Shown in pieces: positions 10,278 to 21,900 of a stretch of DNA of 64,000 nt. The first letter of the stretch is position 1; each line of letters opens with the position of its first letter. Under the pieces are notes generated by a model. That model was not told the DNA's origin, did not search any database, and worked only from the letters and a program-made list of their open reading frames with translations. Source of the stretch: Pogonophryne albipinna (Eukaryota > Chordata > Actinopteri > Perciformes > Artedidraconidae); NCBI GenBank assembly GCA_028583405.1, contig CM053243.1, positions 19,571,550 to 19,635,549 on the forward strand, read 5' to 3'. The position numbers were made by a program, and so were the translations under genes.

Positions 10278-13200
10278 ATGTCGTCCTGCGCTTTGTTGGT
10301 GTGTTTGCTGGCCGTGTTTCAGCTCGGCTCCCGGGCTCAGTACCCTCCCGATGAGGTGACCCATCTGCCGGGGATGAAGTTCAAACTCAACTATCTCCAG
10401 TGGTCGGGGTACCTCCAGGCACGACCCGGCGTGTTTCTGCACTATTGGTGAGAAACAGCAGGCTAAGACCCTGCTCCTCCTCGGTTTAGCAGCATGTGTG
10501 ATGGTATGTGACCTTTCAGTGTGTTAAATATGCAGTTTTTAAGCTTTTCCTGCTGGTCCTCTGCAGGTTTGTGACTTCTCAGAGGGACCCCGTCAAAGAC
10601 CCCCTGGTGCTCTGGCTGAATGGAGGCCCAGGCTGCAGCTCACTGGACGGATTCCTGTCAGAGAATGGACCCTTTCATGTGAGCATGCCACGATATGCAC
10701 AAATCTACATGTATATTGGATAAACTATCGATCTTGTGTACATGTTTCTTACAAAAGGCAGACATTTATATTTGGCTTGTATGTGTAAAAGCAATGATAC
10801 ATCAGGAACCATTAAACGCATTTTCCAAAAAAACTCCAGGTGTACTTTAAAAAAAAGCAATACCAATACTTTATGGTGAGTGCAACTTCCAGGTTAAAAA
10901 GAGGATCCTTACCGTTTATGACTTTTGTTATGGCTACAGCTACATGTTTTTCTTTTCACAGCAGACTCTGTACCTAATATGCCCTAAAGGCAGAAGCTGA
11001 GAGTTGGGCTTACTAATATGGAGAATATTGCTCAAAGATGGCTAAATATTTGATCGAAGACATTGAAGGGTTGATTACTAGCCTTTTCACAAACTATTGC
11101 TCAATGAGGTTCTGATCATCAGTATTGTGGAGATGATGAACAGCTAAGACATTATGTTAACTTCAGAAAATGACATACATTGACTGTAATGCAGCCAAAC
11201 CAGGCTGATGGTGGGAATTTAAGGGATAGCTATTCTTAAAAGTTTTGCCAGTTAAGCGAAGTGGCATATTGACATGTTTGACTTCCCTTCAGGTCACTGA
11301 TGATGGAGCCACGCTGTATGAGAACCCATCCAGCTGGAACAAGATTGCCAATGTGCTGTACATTGAGTCTCCTGCAGGAGTGGGATATTCCTACTCTGAT
11401 GACAAGAAGTATGCAACTGATGATGATCAGGTGAGTTCAGTGACTGACTGGCATATCTTAAAAACTGAAGGGAATCTTTGAAATGGCCTTTATTAATTAT
11501 TTTTAATTTGTTGTTTTTCTAGGTCTCTGATGATAATTACAGAGCCTTGCAGAGTTTCTTCTCCAAGTTTCCCAATTTCACTACAAATGAGTTCTTTATC
11601 TTTGGGGAAAGTTACGGTGGAATTTATGCACCGACTCTTAGCCTGCGTGTGGCTACTGGAGCGGCCAAGATCAACTTCAAGGTGAGATGCTTCATGCTAA
11701 CCACTGCTAGTAAGACATGTATATTAATTGAAGTGTACAGTGGGGCAAAAAAAGTATTTAGTCAGCCACCAATTGTGCAAGTTCTTCCACTTAAAAAGAT
11801 GAGAGGTCTGTAATTTTCATCCTAGGTACACTTCAACTATGAGAGACAGAATGGGGGGAAATAATCCAGGAAATCACATTGTAGGATTTTTAATGAATTA
11901 ATTGGTAAATTCCTCGGTAAAATAAGTATTTGGTCACCTACAAACAAACAAGATTTCTGGCTCTCACAGAACTGTAACTTCTTTTTTTAAGAGCCTCCTC
12001 TGTCCTCCACATGTTAACTGTATTAATGGCACCTGTTTGAACTCATTATCAATATAAAAGACACCTGTCCACAACCTCAAACAGTCACACTCCAAACTCC
12101 ACTATGGCCAAGACCAAAGAGCTGTCAAAGGACACCAGAAACACAATTGTAGACCTGCACCAGGCTGGGAAGACTGAATCTGCAATAGGTAAGCAACTTG
12201 GTGTGGAGAAATCAACTGTGGGAGCAATTATTAGAAAATGGAAGACCTACAAGACCACTGATAATCTCCCTCGATCTGGGGCTACACGCAAGATCTCACC
12301 CCGTGGGGTCAAAATGATCACAAGAACCACACGGGGGGACCTAGTCAATGACCTGCAGAGAGCTGGGACAAAAGTAACAAAGGCTACCATCAGTAACACA
12401 CTACGCCGCCAGGGACTCAAATCCTGCAGTGCCAGACGTGTCCCCCTGCTTAAGCCAGTCCAGGCCCGTCTGAAGTTTGCTAGAGAGCATTTAGATGATC
12501 CAGAAGAGTATTGGGAGAATGTCATATGGTCAGATGAAACCAAAATAGAACTTTTTGATAAAAACTCAACTAGACGTGTTTGGAGGAGAAAGAATGCTGA
12601 GTTGCATCCAAAGAACACCATACCTACTGTGAAACATGGGGGTGGAAACATCATGCTTTGGGGCTGTTTTTCTGCAAAGGGACCAGGACCACTGATCCGT
12701 GTAAAGGAAAGAATGAATGGGGCCATGTATCGTGAGATGTTTAGTGACAACCTCCTTCCATCAGCAAGGGCATTGAAGATGAAACGTGGCTGGGTCTTTC
12801 AGCATGACAATGATCCCAAACACACCGCCCGGGCAACGAAGGAGTGGCTTCGTAAGAAGCATTTCAAGGTCCTGGAGTGGCCTAGCCAGTCTCCAGATCT
12901 CAACCCCATAGAAAATCTTTGGAGGGAGTTGAAAGTCCGTGTTGCCCAGCGACAGCCCCAAAACACTGCTCTAGAGGAGATCTGCATGGAGGAATGGGCC
13001 AAAATACCAGCAACAGTGTGTGAAAACCTTGTGAAGACTTACAGAAAACGTTTGACCTCTGTCATTGCCAACAAAGGGTATATAACAAAGTATTGAGATG
13101 AACTTTTGTTATTGACCAAATACTTAGTTTCCACCATAATTTGCAAATAAATTCTTTAAAAATCAGACCATGTGATTTGCCTTCGCGTCGAAAGGAGCCA

Positions 13201-15637
13201 GTTGAGGTGGTTTCGGGCACCTAGTTAGGATGCCACCTGGGCGCCTCCCTAGGGAGGTGTTCCAGGCAAGTCCAGCTGGGAAGAGACCAAGGGGTAGACC
13301 TAGGACCAGGTGGTGGGATTATATATCTTCGCTGGCCTGGGAGCGCCTTGGGATCCCCCAGTCAGAGCTGGTTGATGTCGCCAGGGAAAATAAAGTTTGG
13401 GGCTCTCTGCTGGAACTGCTACCCCCGCGACCCGACCATGGATAAGCGGGAGAAGATGGATGGACAATGTGATTTTCTGGATATTTTTATTTTTTTATTT
13501 TTTTTGTCTCATTGTTGAGGTATACCTAGGATGAAAATTACAGGCCTCATCTTTTTAAGTGGGAGATCTTGCACAATTGGTGGCTGACTAAATACTTTTT
13601 GTCCCCACTGTAGTGTATATACATTTCCTTTTTAAAAGTTAAAAGGTAACTCCTTTCTCTTAGTTTGTTTTACCTTGTCACATTGCTATGCTTTACTCTA
13701 GGTATAAATCAGAGTACTTTTGTCATCACTGATATAAATGTTTCTTAAGCATCTGATGTTTTGCTTAGCAGGAATATCAACCACTAAAATGCAGTTTCAT
13801 GATCGTAGAGATTTTTATTTTGTGGTATTCTGAAAAATAATTTTGCAGTGAAACATGTTTGTAATTTAAAATACATTTCTATCATATTTTGGCTCTCAGG
13901 GCTTTTCAGTGGGAAATGGTCTCAGCAGCTTTGCTCTTAATGACCAATCTTTGATCTACTTCGGTTACTACCACGGCCTCTTTGGAGAAGAGTAAGTGAC
14001 ACTAGAAAAAGTAATGCCCTCTGAAACTGCTTTATGTGTTCCCCTGTATAATCCAGCGACAATACACACGACATGCTGAACCTACCTTTTTTGGAATGAC
14101 GCTAACTCTTGGGACAAACATGAGGTTTTAAAACAGAACTGAAAGAAGTCATTTTCACAAGTTGGATTTAAACATGTGACTTGTCTAGTAAAAATTACAT
14201 TTTATATCAATTGTATTACGTTTTGACATCAATTTCAGTAGTTTTAATGGCTATATCTTTTAAATAATATGATTGGGGAACTCAAACTACCACCAAAGGG
14301 AACTTGTCACCTGCCTTTTGTCACTTTGGCTTCCTCTTTTTTTTTTTTTATTGCAACCCTCACCTGCTTATTGCAAAATAGCACCACCTGCTGGGATGTC
14401 AAGTCTGTTTAACATCTCTGGCTCTATAGCAGAAGAGTTGAAAGAACGACCACATTTATTTAGTTTCAGTTTACAATTTTTGCAGGTCTCCCTTGAAAAA
14501 GAGATCAATGATCTCAATGGGATACACCTGGATAAATAAAGGTTTGAAATGAAACAATATTTTGTTCTGCTTTTTAGTGTATGCCTTTAGTCTGAGGAGA
14601 AGCTTTGTTAGTTCATTAGGAGGAACAGTATTTAAATTTCACTTCAGGAACAGTATTTAAATTTCACTTCAAAGTAATTATCTTTTAATAAACCTTAACA
14701 CCATAACTATTTACTTGTGTTTTCTGCCTGAGAAATCAGTAACATGTATTGGACTCTAAGGACATTTTTCACCATTGTCTGTGGTTAAACTTTAGCAATT
14801 AACTTTGTGTTTTTTCTGTTACTGATATACGAAGCACATCATGCCACTGTTTGAAAAGTTTTGAATTCATCATGTGGTTGATTTCATAAAGCTGTGTTTT
14901 ATGTGCAGTTTGTGGCGTGCTCTGAACATAAATTGCTGTGACAAGGGGAACTGTGACTTCCACAACTCCAGTTCAGAGACCTGCAAGACAATGGTACTTG
15001 TGCACATCTCTAACTATTAAGATGGGTATTTCTTGTGCTACTAAATGACTCATTAAGATTTACATTTTCCATGTTTCCTTTAAGGTGAATGTGGCCTTTG
15101 GAATTGTGTATGGTAGCGGGCTTAATGAGTACGGCCTGTACTTGGATTGTGAGGGTGGCGGAAGATCCCTCACAAGCTACGATAGGACCATGAGTCAGCT
15201 GTTTAAGAACATCAGGAAACGCCCACAAACTCACAAGGTGAGAGCTGCCCACCCATATACCTGTCCTTCAAATAATTTGTTTTCTTTTAGTAGTAATAAT
15301 ACAAAAATATATTCTTAACAAAGTTTTCAGATGGAGTGTCGTCCATCATGTCTCTGGGTGCAGTCCCTCTCTGCATCAACAGCACGGCTCAGATGAACTG
15401 GCTGAACGGAGGCGCCGTGAGGAAAGCTTTACACATCCCAGACACCCTGCCACCCTGGGATATCTGCAGGTATGCTGAATGAGTGGGATATGGCCTTGTT
15501 TTTCTTTTTCTAAGGTCACCTATAATGCAAAATCTACTTTTTCATGTCTTTTATGCAGAAATATGTGTCCCCTCCGTGTAAAGAGATTCTGAAAGTTTCA
15601 GGACAAAATATTCACTCTTTTTCAAAAACCAACCACG

Positions 15638-15697
<60 letters not shown>

Positions 15698-16516
15698 GAG
15701 ACTTATAATATATTGATGAAAAACAGTATAATAGGGGACCTTTTAAACATGTGTATTCTACAAATATTTAGCTTTGTCTGAAACTATTTGGAGATGTAGT
15801 TTAACACATTTTTTACAAGCCAAGTTGCTTTTTAGAAACTGTTGTTCACTCGTGTATAACTATTGGGAATTTGCTTTTTACGAAGCTTTCCTTTCTGTGT
15901 GCCGTTTGGTACAAGGTCACCTACCCATTCATGTTCATTTCAATAATCACTTTTCATTGCAGTGATGAGGTGGGAGAGCAGTACACAAACCTGTACCCAA
16001 CAGTGAAGGATGTCTATGTGAAGCTGCTGTCTCTGGGCCTGCGGGCTCTCGTTTACAACGGCGACACCGACATGGCCTGCAACTTCATGGGAGAACAGTG
16101 GTTTGTGGAAGACCTCGGTCTGAAGGTAGGAACTATCAAAGGGAACTGCGTAAAGCTCGCAAGAGTAACTTCAGTACGAACAGAAAAAGTTGTAAATTAA
16201 AATGCAATTTAATAATAAATACTAATTGCTATCCTCAGGCAACCACAGAGTACAAGATGTGGCATCATGATAACCAGGTGGCCGGTTTCTACCAACAGTA
16301 TGGAAACATCACTTTCTTGACAGTCAAGGTAACTGCAGTGTTTTAGTTTGTGTGCCCTAGAAGCAGGTTTGTCCTGCTTCACATTGGAGATGGTTGCATT
16401 ATGGGTGACATACTGCTGTTCTGTGTTTTCAGGGTGCAGGTCACATGGTTCCTCAGTGGGCTCCAGGGCCAGCTTTCCACATGTTCCAGTCCTTCATAAC
16501 AAATGGCCCCTACTGA
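10278..16516 (+). CDS. ctsa: Cathepsin A-type lysosomal serine carboxypeptidase (protective protein)
   Basis: A peptidase family S10 enzyme that removes C-terminal residues in lysosomes; in mammals it also stabilises beta-galactosidase and neuraminidase 1. Exons: 10278-10447, 10567-10678, 11293-11430, 11523-11681, 13900-13991, 14909-14993, 15085-15237, 15324-15469, 15963-16125, 16239-16328, 16433-16516; all phases agree, giving 463 residues (human CTSA has 480). It begins with a hydrophobic signal peptide ([13 protein letters not shown]). Substrate-binding [13 protein letters not shown] is present. The catalytic triad is Ser170 in GESYGG, Asp388 in [12 protein letters not shown] and His440 in KGAGHMVP. 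The protein ends FITNGPY, like human NKQPY. GESYGG differs from human GESYAG, and the region between the two chains is short, so a ctsa-like paralogue is possible. Intron 4 holds a Tc1 transposon. The exon 8 acceptor is unusual. A CLEAR-like promoter motif suggests TFEB-type control. Confidence 0.9.
12104..13096 (+). CDS. Tc1-like transposase, apparently intact (330 aa)
   Basis: This encodes the cut-and-paste recombinase of the surrounding element. Residues 1-60 form a helix-turn-helix of the paired type ([20 protein letters not shown]), followed by a second DNA-binding subdomain to about residue 115. The DDE catalytic domain shows Asp144 in IWSDETK, Asp235 in [11 protein letters not shown] and Glu270 in [11 protein letters not shown], the DD34E spacing of Tc1 elements. 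The start [12 protein letters not shown] is the usual one. There are no stops or frameshifts and the length is normal for the family. It reads in the same direction as the host gene. Whether it is active cannot be told from the frame alone. Confidence 0.95.
   Translation: MAKTKELSKDTRNTIVDLHQAGKTESAIGKQLGVEKSTVGAIIRKWKTYKTTDNLPRSGATRKISPRGVKMITRTTRGDLVNDLQRAGTKVTKATISNTLRRQGLKSCSARRVPLLKPVQARLKFAREHLDDPEEYWENVIWSDETKIELFDKNSTRRVWRRKNAELHPKNTIPTVKHGGGNIMLWGCFSAKGPGPLIRVKERMNGAMYREMFSDNLLPSARALKMKRGWVFQHDNDPKHTARATKEWLRKKHFKVLEWPSQSPDLNPIENLWRELKVRVAQRQPQNTALEEICMEEWAKIPATVCENLVKTYRKRLTSVIANKGYITKY
13179..13466 (+). mobile_element. 5'-truncated LINE 3' end inserted in the Tc1 element
   Basis: This 288-bp insertion is bracketed by the 9-bp duplication ATGTGATTT (13170-13178 and 13467-13475), which splits a motif of the Tc1 3' region. 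It carries the end of a non-LTR ORF2 with the typical C-terminal blocks [27 protein letters not shown] and [10 protein letters not shown]. It ends in GATGGATGGA, the short (ATGG)n tail of such elements. The clade was not determined. Confidence 0.85.
14482..14554 (+). repeat. Teleost interspersed repeat fragment (GGTCTCCCTTGAAAAAGAGAT type)
   Basis: A segment in carboxypeptidase intron 5 with GTCTCCCTTGAAAAAGAGAT, a stretch of dyad-like GATCAATGATCTC and the end GATAAATAAAGGTTTGAAAT. A second copy lies inverted at 56931-56999. I know this sequence as a very common fish repeat but cannot assign its family. Confidence 0.6.
14621..14671 (+). repeat. 25-bp tandem duplication
   Basis: GGAACAGTATTTAAATTTCA followed by CTTCA occurs twice in direct succession within carboxypeptidase intron 5, identical or nearly so. 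It looks like a small recent slippage event with no evident function. Confidence 0.7.
15639..15695. repeat. (TG)n(TA)n compound microsatellite
   Basis: A TG run passes directly into a TA run of about 20 units, in carboxypeptidase intron 8. Confidence 0.97.
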
Positions 16517-16948
16517 GCCCTGATTGAGACTGTGTAGTGTACCTGCACTCATCACTTCGGCTGGCACATTATTCTCAGGGAAGATGATTTTAAAAGGGAA
16601 AATTACTTTAATGGCAATTATTCATATCTAATTTGTTTGTGGATGACTTGCAGTAAGTATTTGATGAGGGACAATGTTTGTTTGGACTTGAAATTAAAAT
16701 GTAGGCTTTAATTTGTGCCTTAAGTCTGTTTTTCAGCAAGTATTGCAGCTGCTCATCGGCCTGTTGACAAAATTCAGTTTAGTCTTAAATGCAACAAGCC
16801 AACCAATGAGTTTAGTTATTGTTCTTCATGGTGTTGGGGTACTACATGTAGGCTACCTATAACAAGGTATAGGGCTGCTAGAAAGTCAGAACAGTGAGCA
16901 AAAAAGACTAAACGGAAATAGTACTTTTCAAAATATTTATGACTGCAC

Positions 16949-17337
16949 TTAAAGGTGGGGTAGGTAATTTTGGCGAAACCAGCTCGAGTGCCCTAGAGTT
17001 TGAAAATACACAGCCGAAAAAAATCGGCCACTTCCTTACAGAGCCCCTCCTCCAACACACACGAACGCGCACATGACCAATGAGGGAACGAGATAAGTTT
17101 GTGCACAGATGGAAGGCTGACAGGCAGGTAGGCCATCCAGTTATTTTAGCCGGGCCGGCTAAAATGATTGGTCGTGCTTTTTACAGTACCACGGCTTCCA
17201 CAGATGAAACCTTTCTTTATGGATTTTTTTTGTTGTCAAAACGGATATTCATTGCTATCGGGATGTTAAGAGCATTCCATGGAATATAACAAAGTGTATC
17301 TCGAGCCGGTTGCTCAATCTTACTTACCCCACCTTAA
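16949..17337. mobile_element. piggyBac-like MITE with TTAA ends
   Basis: The segment is bounded by TTAA (16949-16952 and 17334-17337), the exact target site of piggyBac elements. The inner ends are AGGTGGGGTAGGTAA and TTACTTACCCCACC, an inverted repeat of about 14 bp. It is some 380 bp long, noncoding, and typical of a high-copy teleost MITE. It lies downstream of the carboxypeptidase stop (16514-16516), before the AATAAA near 17400, so it could be transcribed in a long 3'UTR. An ATTAAA at about 16692 offers an earlier poly(A) signal. Confidence 0.75.
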
Positions 17338-17404
17338 CATGATCAAATTAAACTATGCATCTGTGGCACGGATTGTAAAGCGGGTACTTTATCCTCTGGA
17401 AATA

Positions 17405-18987
17405 AAAACAATGCTCCAATTGTTTGATCTAAACTGACTTCACTTGTCTGTTTATTAAATGTTTTGAACTGCCAGTGTTGTGTATTGTCAGCTTTATTCA
17501 TACCCTGACTGCTTTAATTGGGATATCATAGGTAGCTCTGTTCAGTATACCCATTAAAACATTCAATTAACTTTGTTTGCGTCAATTCTCTGTATGAGAA
17601 AACATTCGACTTGATTTCTGAACTAAATGACTTGGAAGGGGGAAAAAAACGACATCCATGTTAACACAGTAAATCAGTAACAGAAATCGTAAATGCACCT
17701 GACAGAGTAAAAACTAGTTGGCAGCACCAAAATGATTGGAAAAACATGTTGACACTGAACACCAAATCATAAAAACAATTAAAATCCCAGCAATAAGTAG
17801 ACATTCAAGTTCTCATACTGGTGGCAGGCGGCATTGTTTTAACTAGTTTCCTTACCTTCATTAGTGTGTACATAGTAAATGTAGTTGGTCCACCATTGAC
17901 AACAAAATTATCCCTTAATGTCCCTTGTTTTCCACAAACAGTATGGCTGGGTTTCATATAAAGTACAAACTGAAAGTTTTCAAATCTCACTTGTATTATA
18001 GCATTAACATACCCAAAATGACCAGCAGTTGAAATAACTGTTCAATTAATATCATATTGTCAAGTCTTGAACATTTGGTCAAAAGAAAGTGCACACATTG
18101 GTTTGAGGTTAAAAACAGCTTAGTCTTCAGCATGAACAGATTAAAGTAAATTATCAGTGTGCCTGAGTCACTTTTTTCTGTAGTGTACAAATCGAGTTCG
18201 GAGTATCATTTTTTTTTTTTGGCATACAGAGTTTGGTTTTCATCGCATGACTGTTTAAGACCTGCTGACTCACAAATGTAACTTTTACAAGTATTGTTTC
18301 ACCTCAAAGCCAATTATAAAATCATTAGTAATGCTAATATAAGAAACAACTCATGCTTTCCTAAATGTATTATTTTTCAACTCATTTAGAGGTATTGAAT
18401 GTTTACACAAAGATTTGAAAAGAGCTGGCCTGCAGTTTTCACACTACTCATTAATGTTTGTGTACTTTTCGTCTGCACCCGGTCAAAACTTTTATTGGGG
18501 AAGAAACTAAATTATTTTGTGGGAAATAGCAGCAGCATTATAAAGTGTGGAACTATATTTGATCTGAGAACCACAACATGTCAATATTTTGATAAGGAAC
18601 ATGCAAGTTAAAATACATAAATTGGTACAATTTCATTATTAAAATCAATTTGATTGTAAGACTCCTTATATAAAGTCCCTCAGCTCTTGTATACAGGGAG
18701 CCACTAAACCGCCACAAACTGTTTCCAACCATCATTAAAACATGCACTTTAAACTGTACATCAAATAAAAGTGTCTGAAGTCATTTGGCATTGCAGGATG
18801 TCTCCGAGTACTACCTGAGTAAAGATCTGTGGGGCTTTTACTCAGTGTGGAGCAGAGATGTCAAATGCCGGAGGAATCTTTTGTAAATGAGTGTCATGAG
18901 ATGCTTCTCCATCGTAGTTCAGAAATAGCATCACAGGACTGAGGCCCCTCTGTCTTTGACACAGCTGGCTCAATAAAACTGCTCCTC
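17405..18987. other. Convergent 3' region between carboxypeptidase and slc38a7
   Basis: AT-rich sequence without supported genes, probably holding the slc38a7 3'UTR. A TTTATT near 18489 gives AATAAA on the minus strand, about 500 bases past the slc38a7 stop. Short open frames here have no family signature. Confidence 0.5.
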
Positions 18988-21900
18988 TTAGCTGATGACG
19001 TCCTGGTAGATGGAGTTTGTCGTGGTGAGGCCGAAGATGAAGGTTCCAATCGTAACCATTATAATGCCGAAGACCACCATTCCATGCCAGCTGTAACAAG
19101 AAAGACCGACATTTAAGAAAAGTCCTCATGGGAAAAATTTCACTTACATTCAGAAGGAAGTACTCAGATAATTTACTGAAATAAAACGGCTAATATGCCA
19201 CCATGAGCAAAAGTCATGTATTCAAAAATCATGCTTGCAGTTGCTGACTTAAAACATATTTTCTGAATCTCATGCACTACCGTAATATACTGAGGATTCG
19301 TGCTATTAGTATGGCTAAGACTATTCTTTTAAGACAACACGTATTCTCATTTTAAGGAAAAATCCATGCACATCAAACAGTAGATATTACGTCAATAAAT
19401 GCTGACGTTACACTAAGACTTATTTTTAAACAATGTGTGGGTTCTACAAATGCTTTGCCTCTAACTGCCGTTTTTAAACTGTTTGAACTAGTAGTTGTTT
19501 TAAAAACGGTATATTTTCTGGACTAATGGCAAAAGTGTGATACTGCATCTTTAAAATTACACTTCAATAATCCCAGTGAGAACAATTATTCTTAAATTAT
19601 AGAAGCAGAGCAAGTCTGGTTAAAGAACCAAAGTCCCAATACTGAGGCCCGTTTTGAAGTTAGATACAGGGACCTTGTTGCTTCACAGTAAAATGTAATC
19701 TAGTTCCAATAAAACTGAAATACATCCAACAAGAATCAGCCTCTCACCTTGTAGTTCGGCTGTCTGTCTCTGACAGCTTGGCTTGCATCAAACACAAACC
19801 TGTTGAGCAAAAGATAAAAATGAATATACATTAGTGTGGCATTAAAATATCGCACAGATTGAAAACCTTGCAAACGAAGAGTTAAAGTGTTACCTGGGAA
19901 GACAAAGATGAAGCAGGCAGCCAATCCCCCGATCAGAGAGATCACCCGACCAATATCCGGGATGAAGAGTGCGAGGGTGAGGGTGATGGTGAACCACACC
20001 AGCGTCTGCAGGATCCTCCGCCTCTGCTCGCGACGCACACACAACTCCACCTGCTCACCTTGGAAACGCAGCCAAAGCCCCTCAATGACGGCCCTGAGAG
20101 GACACATTATCACAGAGCGGTGAGGAGACGATGCATTAACTGCAGCATAATGATCTGACACCAGGTACTGATCCAAAGACAAGAAATCTGTCCATCTGAC
20201 TGTATGCAGCCGATCCCGATCACTCCGGCATGTTTAGGGTAACATCAAGCTGTAGTTATTATTATTTTATTTATTTTCTCTATCAACTTTCCACTTTCAC
20301 TTCACACACTGCAAATGTAGAGTATTACAATCTTTGCTTCAGTCAGTTACTTTCAGGATTCAGATAAATACAAAATATTAAATTGAATTCCAATTGCAAC
20401 ATGAAAGTTATGTGCAGGCCTAACTAATGCATTAAGAAGTATAATCAGCATGAGGAGTACTTTTACTTTTCGTACGTTTAGTATGTCATACTTTTTTATT
20501 TTACACAGTACAAAAAAGCTACACATTTGAATAACAACTTGTCATTTTACAATCCTAACACAATCTAAGCCAAAGTGACTGACAGTATGCTGGATATTTC
20601 TGGATTAGCTGGTTCTTACCTGCCACAGAAGTGTAAAATGGGGTAGGAGGTGATGACACAGATGACTATAAAAGCTCTTGCGATTGCCACTGCAATATCG
20701 TCTGAAGGATACGACATCAACACATCCTGATTGACGTTAGAGCCAAACGTCAGGAAGCCACAGACACCTGAACAAACACAACAAGAGGTTATTAAATACC
20801 GACATACTGACCGACTTTAAAATACATTAAGACTCTATAATCCATGTGACAACAAAACAAATAAATGATCCGTCTGTTTCAAAGTAGGATTTTTTTTAAA
20901 GGCATTTCATTGTAATAAATAATTTACTTTGACTATATAATATAATCAAATAACATCATTGCAATACATTTTCGAGTAATAATTGCACACATTGACAGTA
21001 CCTGTTCCTGTGTAGACGAAGAGGCAGATGATCATGCTAAAAGTGACCACGACTCCCCACGGTTTGATCGCCTTCTTGCTCATGCTGTTGAACACCGGCA
21101 CACAGCTGACGTGGCACTGAAGAGAGAGAACAGGATGATTAAGATGATACCAAAATAATTCAACATTTTCAGACTCTCTTTGAAAGACAGGCATTTAGTT
21201 CTAAGATTTAAAATGAAAGCAAATTAAGGTATACCTGGAAGCCAAAGCATATGGTGGGCATTGCATTGAAAACTGCAGTCCAGGAAGAAGAACTGTAACA
21301 AACACAACAATTTAGCAACTCAAGCAAAGCATGAAGACGAGGATGAAGATGTTTCTTGTTGGACAGTGGTAAAACGATTAGTAAAAAGTTCTGAAAGAGC
21401 CGTTAGCTGCATAGAATTAGCGCAGCGGGATGAAGTGTGTGTAGCGCTCACCTGGTGGGAACGTGGACTGGGATCTCTGCTTTATCCGGCCAGATGTACT
21501 TGATGATGACCACGATGGTCACATACCAGGTCCCCATCACACTGAGCGCACTACGATGAAGAGCAACAACTCAGACATGATTATCGTGCAGGGTAAAGGT
21601 GAGAAAACATTATCTCATTCTAATCCTTGGTGAGAAAACAAGAGAGACAACGTTTTGTACCTGGCATACTTCTGGAAGCCAATCTCTTTGGGGATGGAGA
21701 GAGGGAGAATAATGAGGACTGCAGTAACAGAGATGGTGAATTTACGATCAGTGTACCAGGCGCTGCTGACTGAGCCATCTTTGTCATGAACCACTGCAGC
21801 CACCACTGCAACAGAAACAGGACGTATGTTAAACTTGAGAAAGACAGACGGAAACAGGAAGCAAATGCTGGATCACAGTGCAGGTCTACTGTACGCAATC

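Larger units (their letters stand above)
11738..13610 (+). mobile_element. Tc1/mariner transposon with LINE insertion, in carboxypeptidase intron 4
   Basis: Ends are CAGTGGGGCAAAAAAAGT at 11738 and TTTTTGTCCCCACTG ending at 13610, flanked by the TA duplication typical of the superfamily (11736-11737 and 13611-13612). Inverted repeats extend inward over blocks such as AGTCAGCCACCAATTGTGCA and its complement near 13578. The element encodes an uninterrupted 330-residue transposase. Removing the LINE insertion (13179-13466 plus one duplicated 9-mer) leaves about 1.58 kb, the usual Tc1 size. The inverted repeats have diverged at a number of sites. Confidence 0.95.

Noticed and set aside
12247..13002. 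Three antisense frames (167, 66 and 67 residues)
   Set aside because: Shadows of the Tc1 transposase on the opposite strand.
13230..13445. 71-residue frame ending LLPPRPDHG
   Set aside because: C-terminus of a truncated LINE, not an independent gene.
19736..20182. 148-residue frame extending past slc38a7 exon 9
   Set aside because: Reads from the real exon into flanking introns; splice sites at 20094-20095 and 19893-19892 define the exon.
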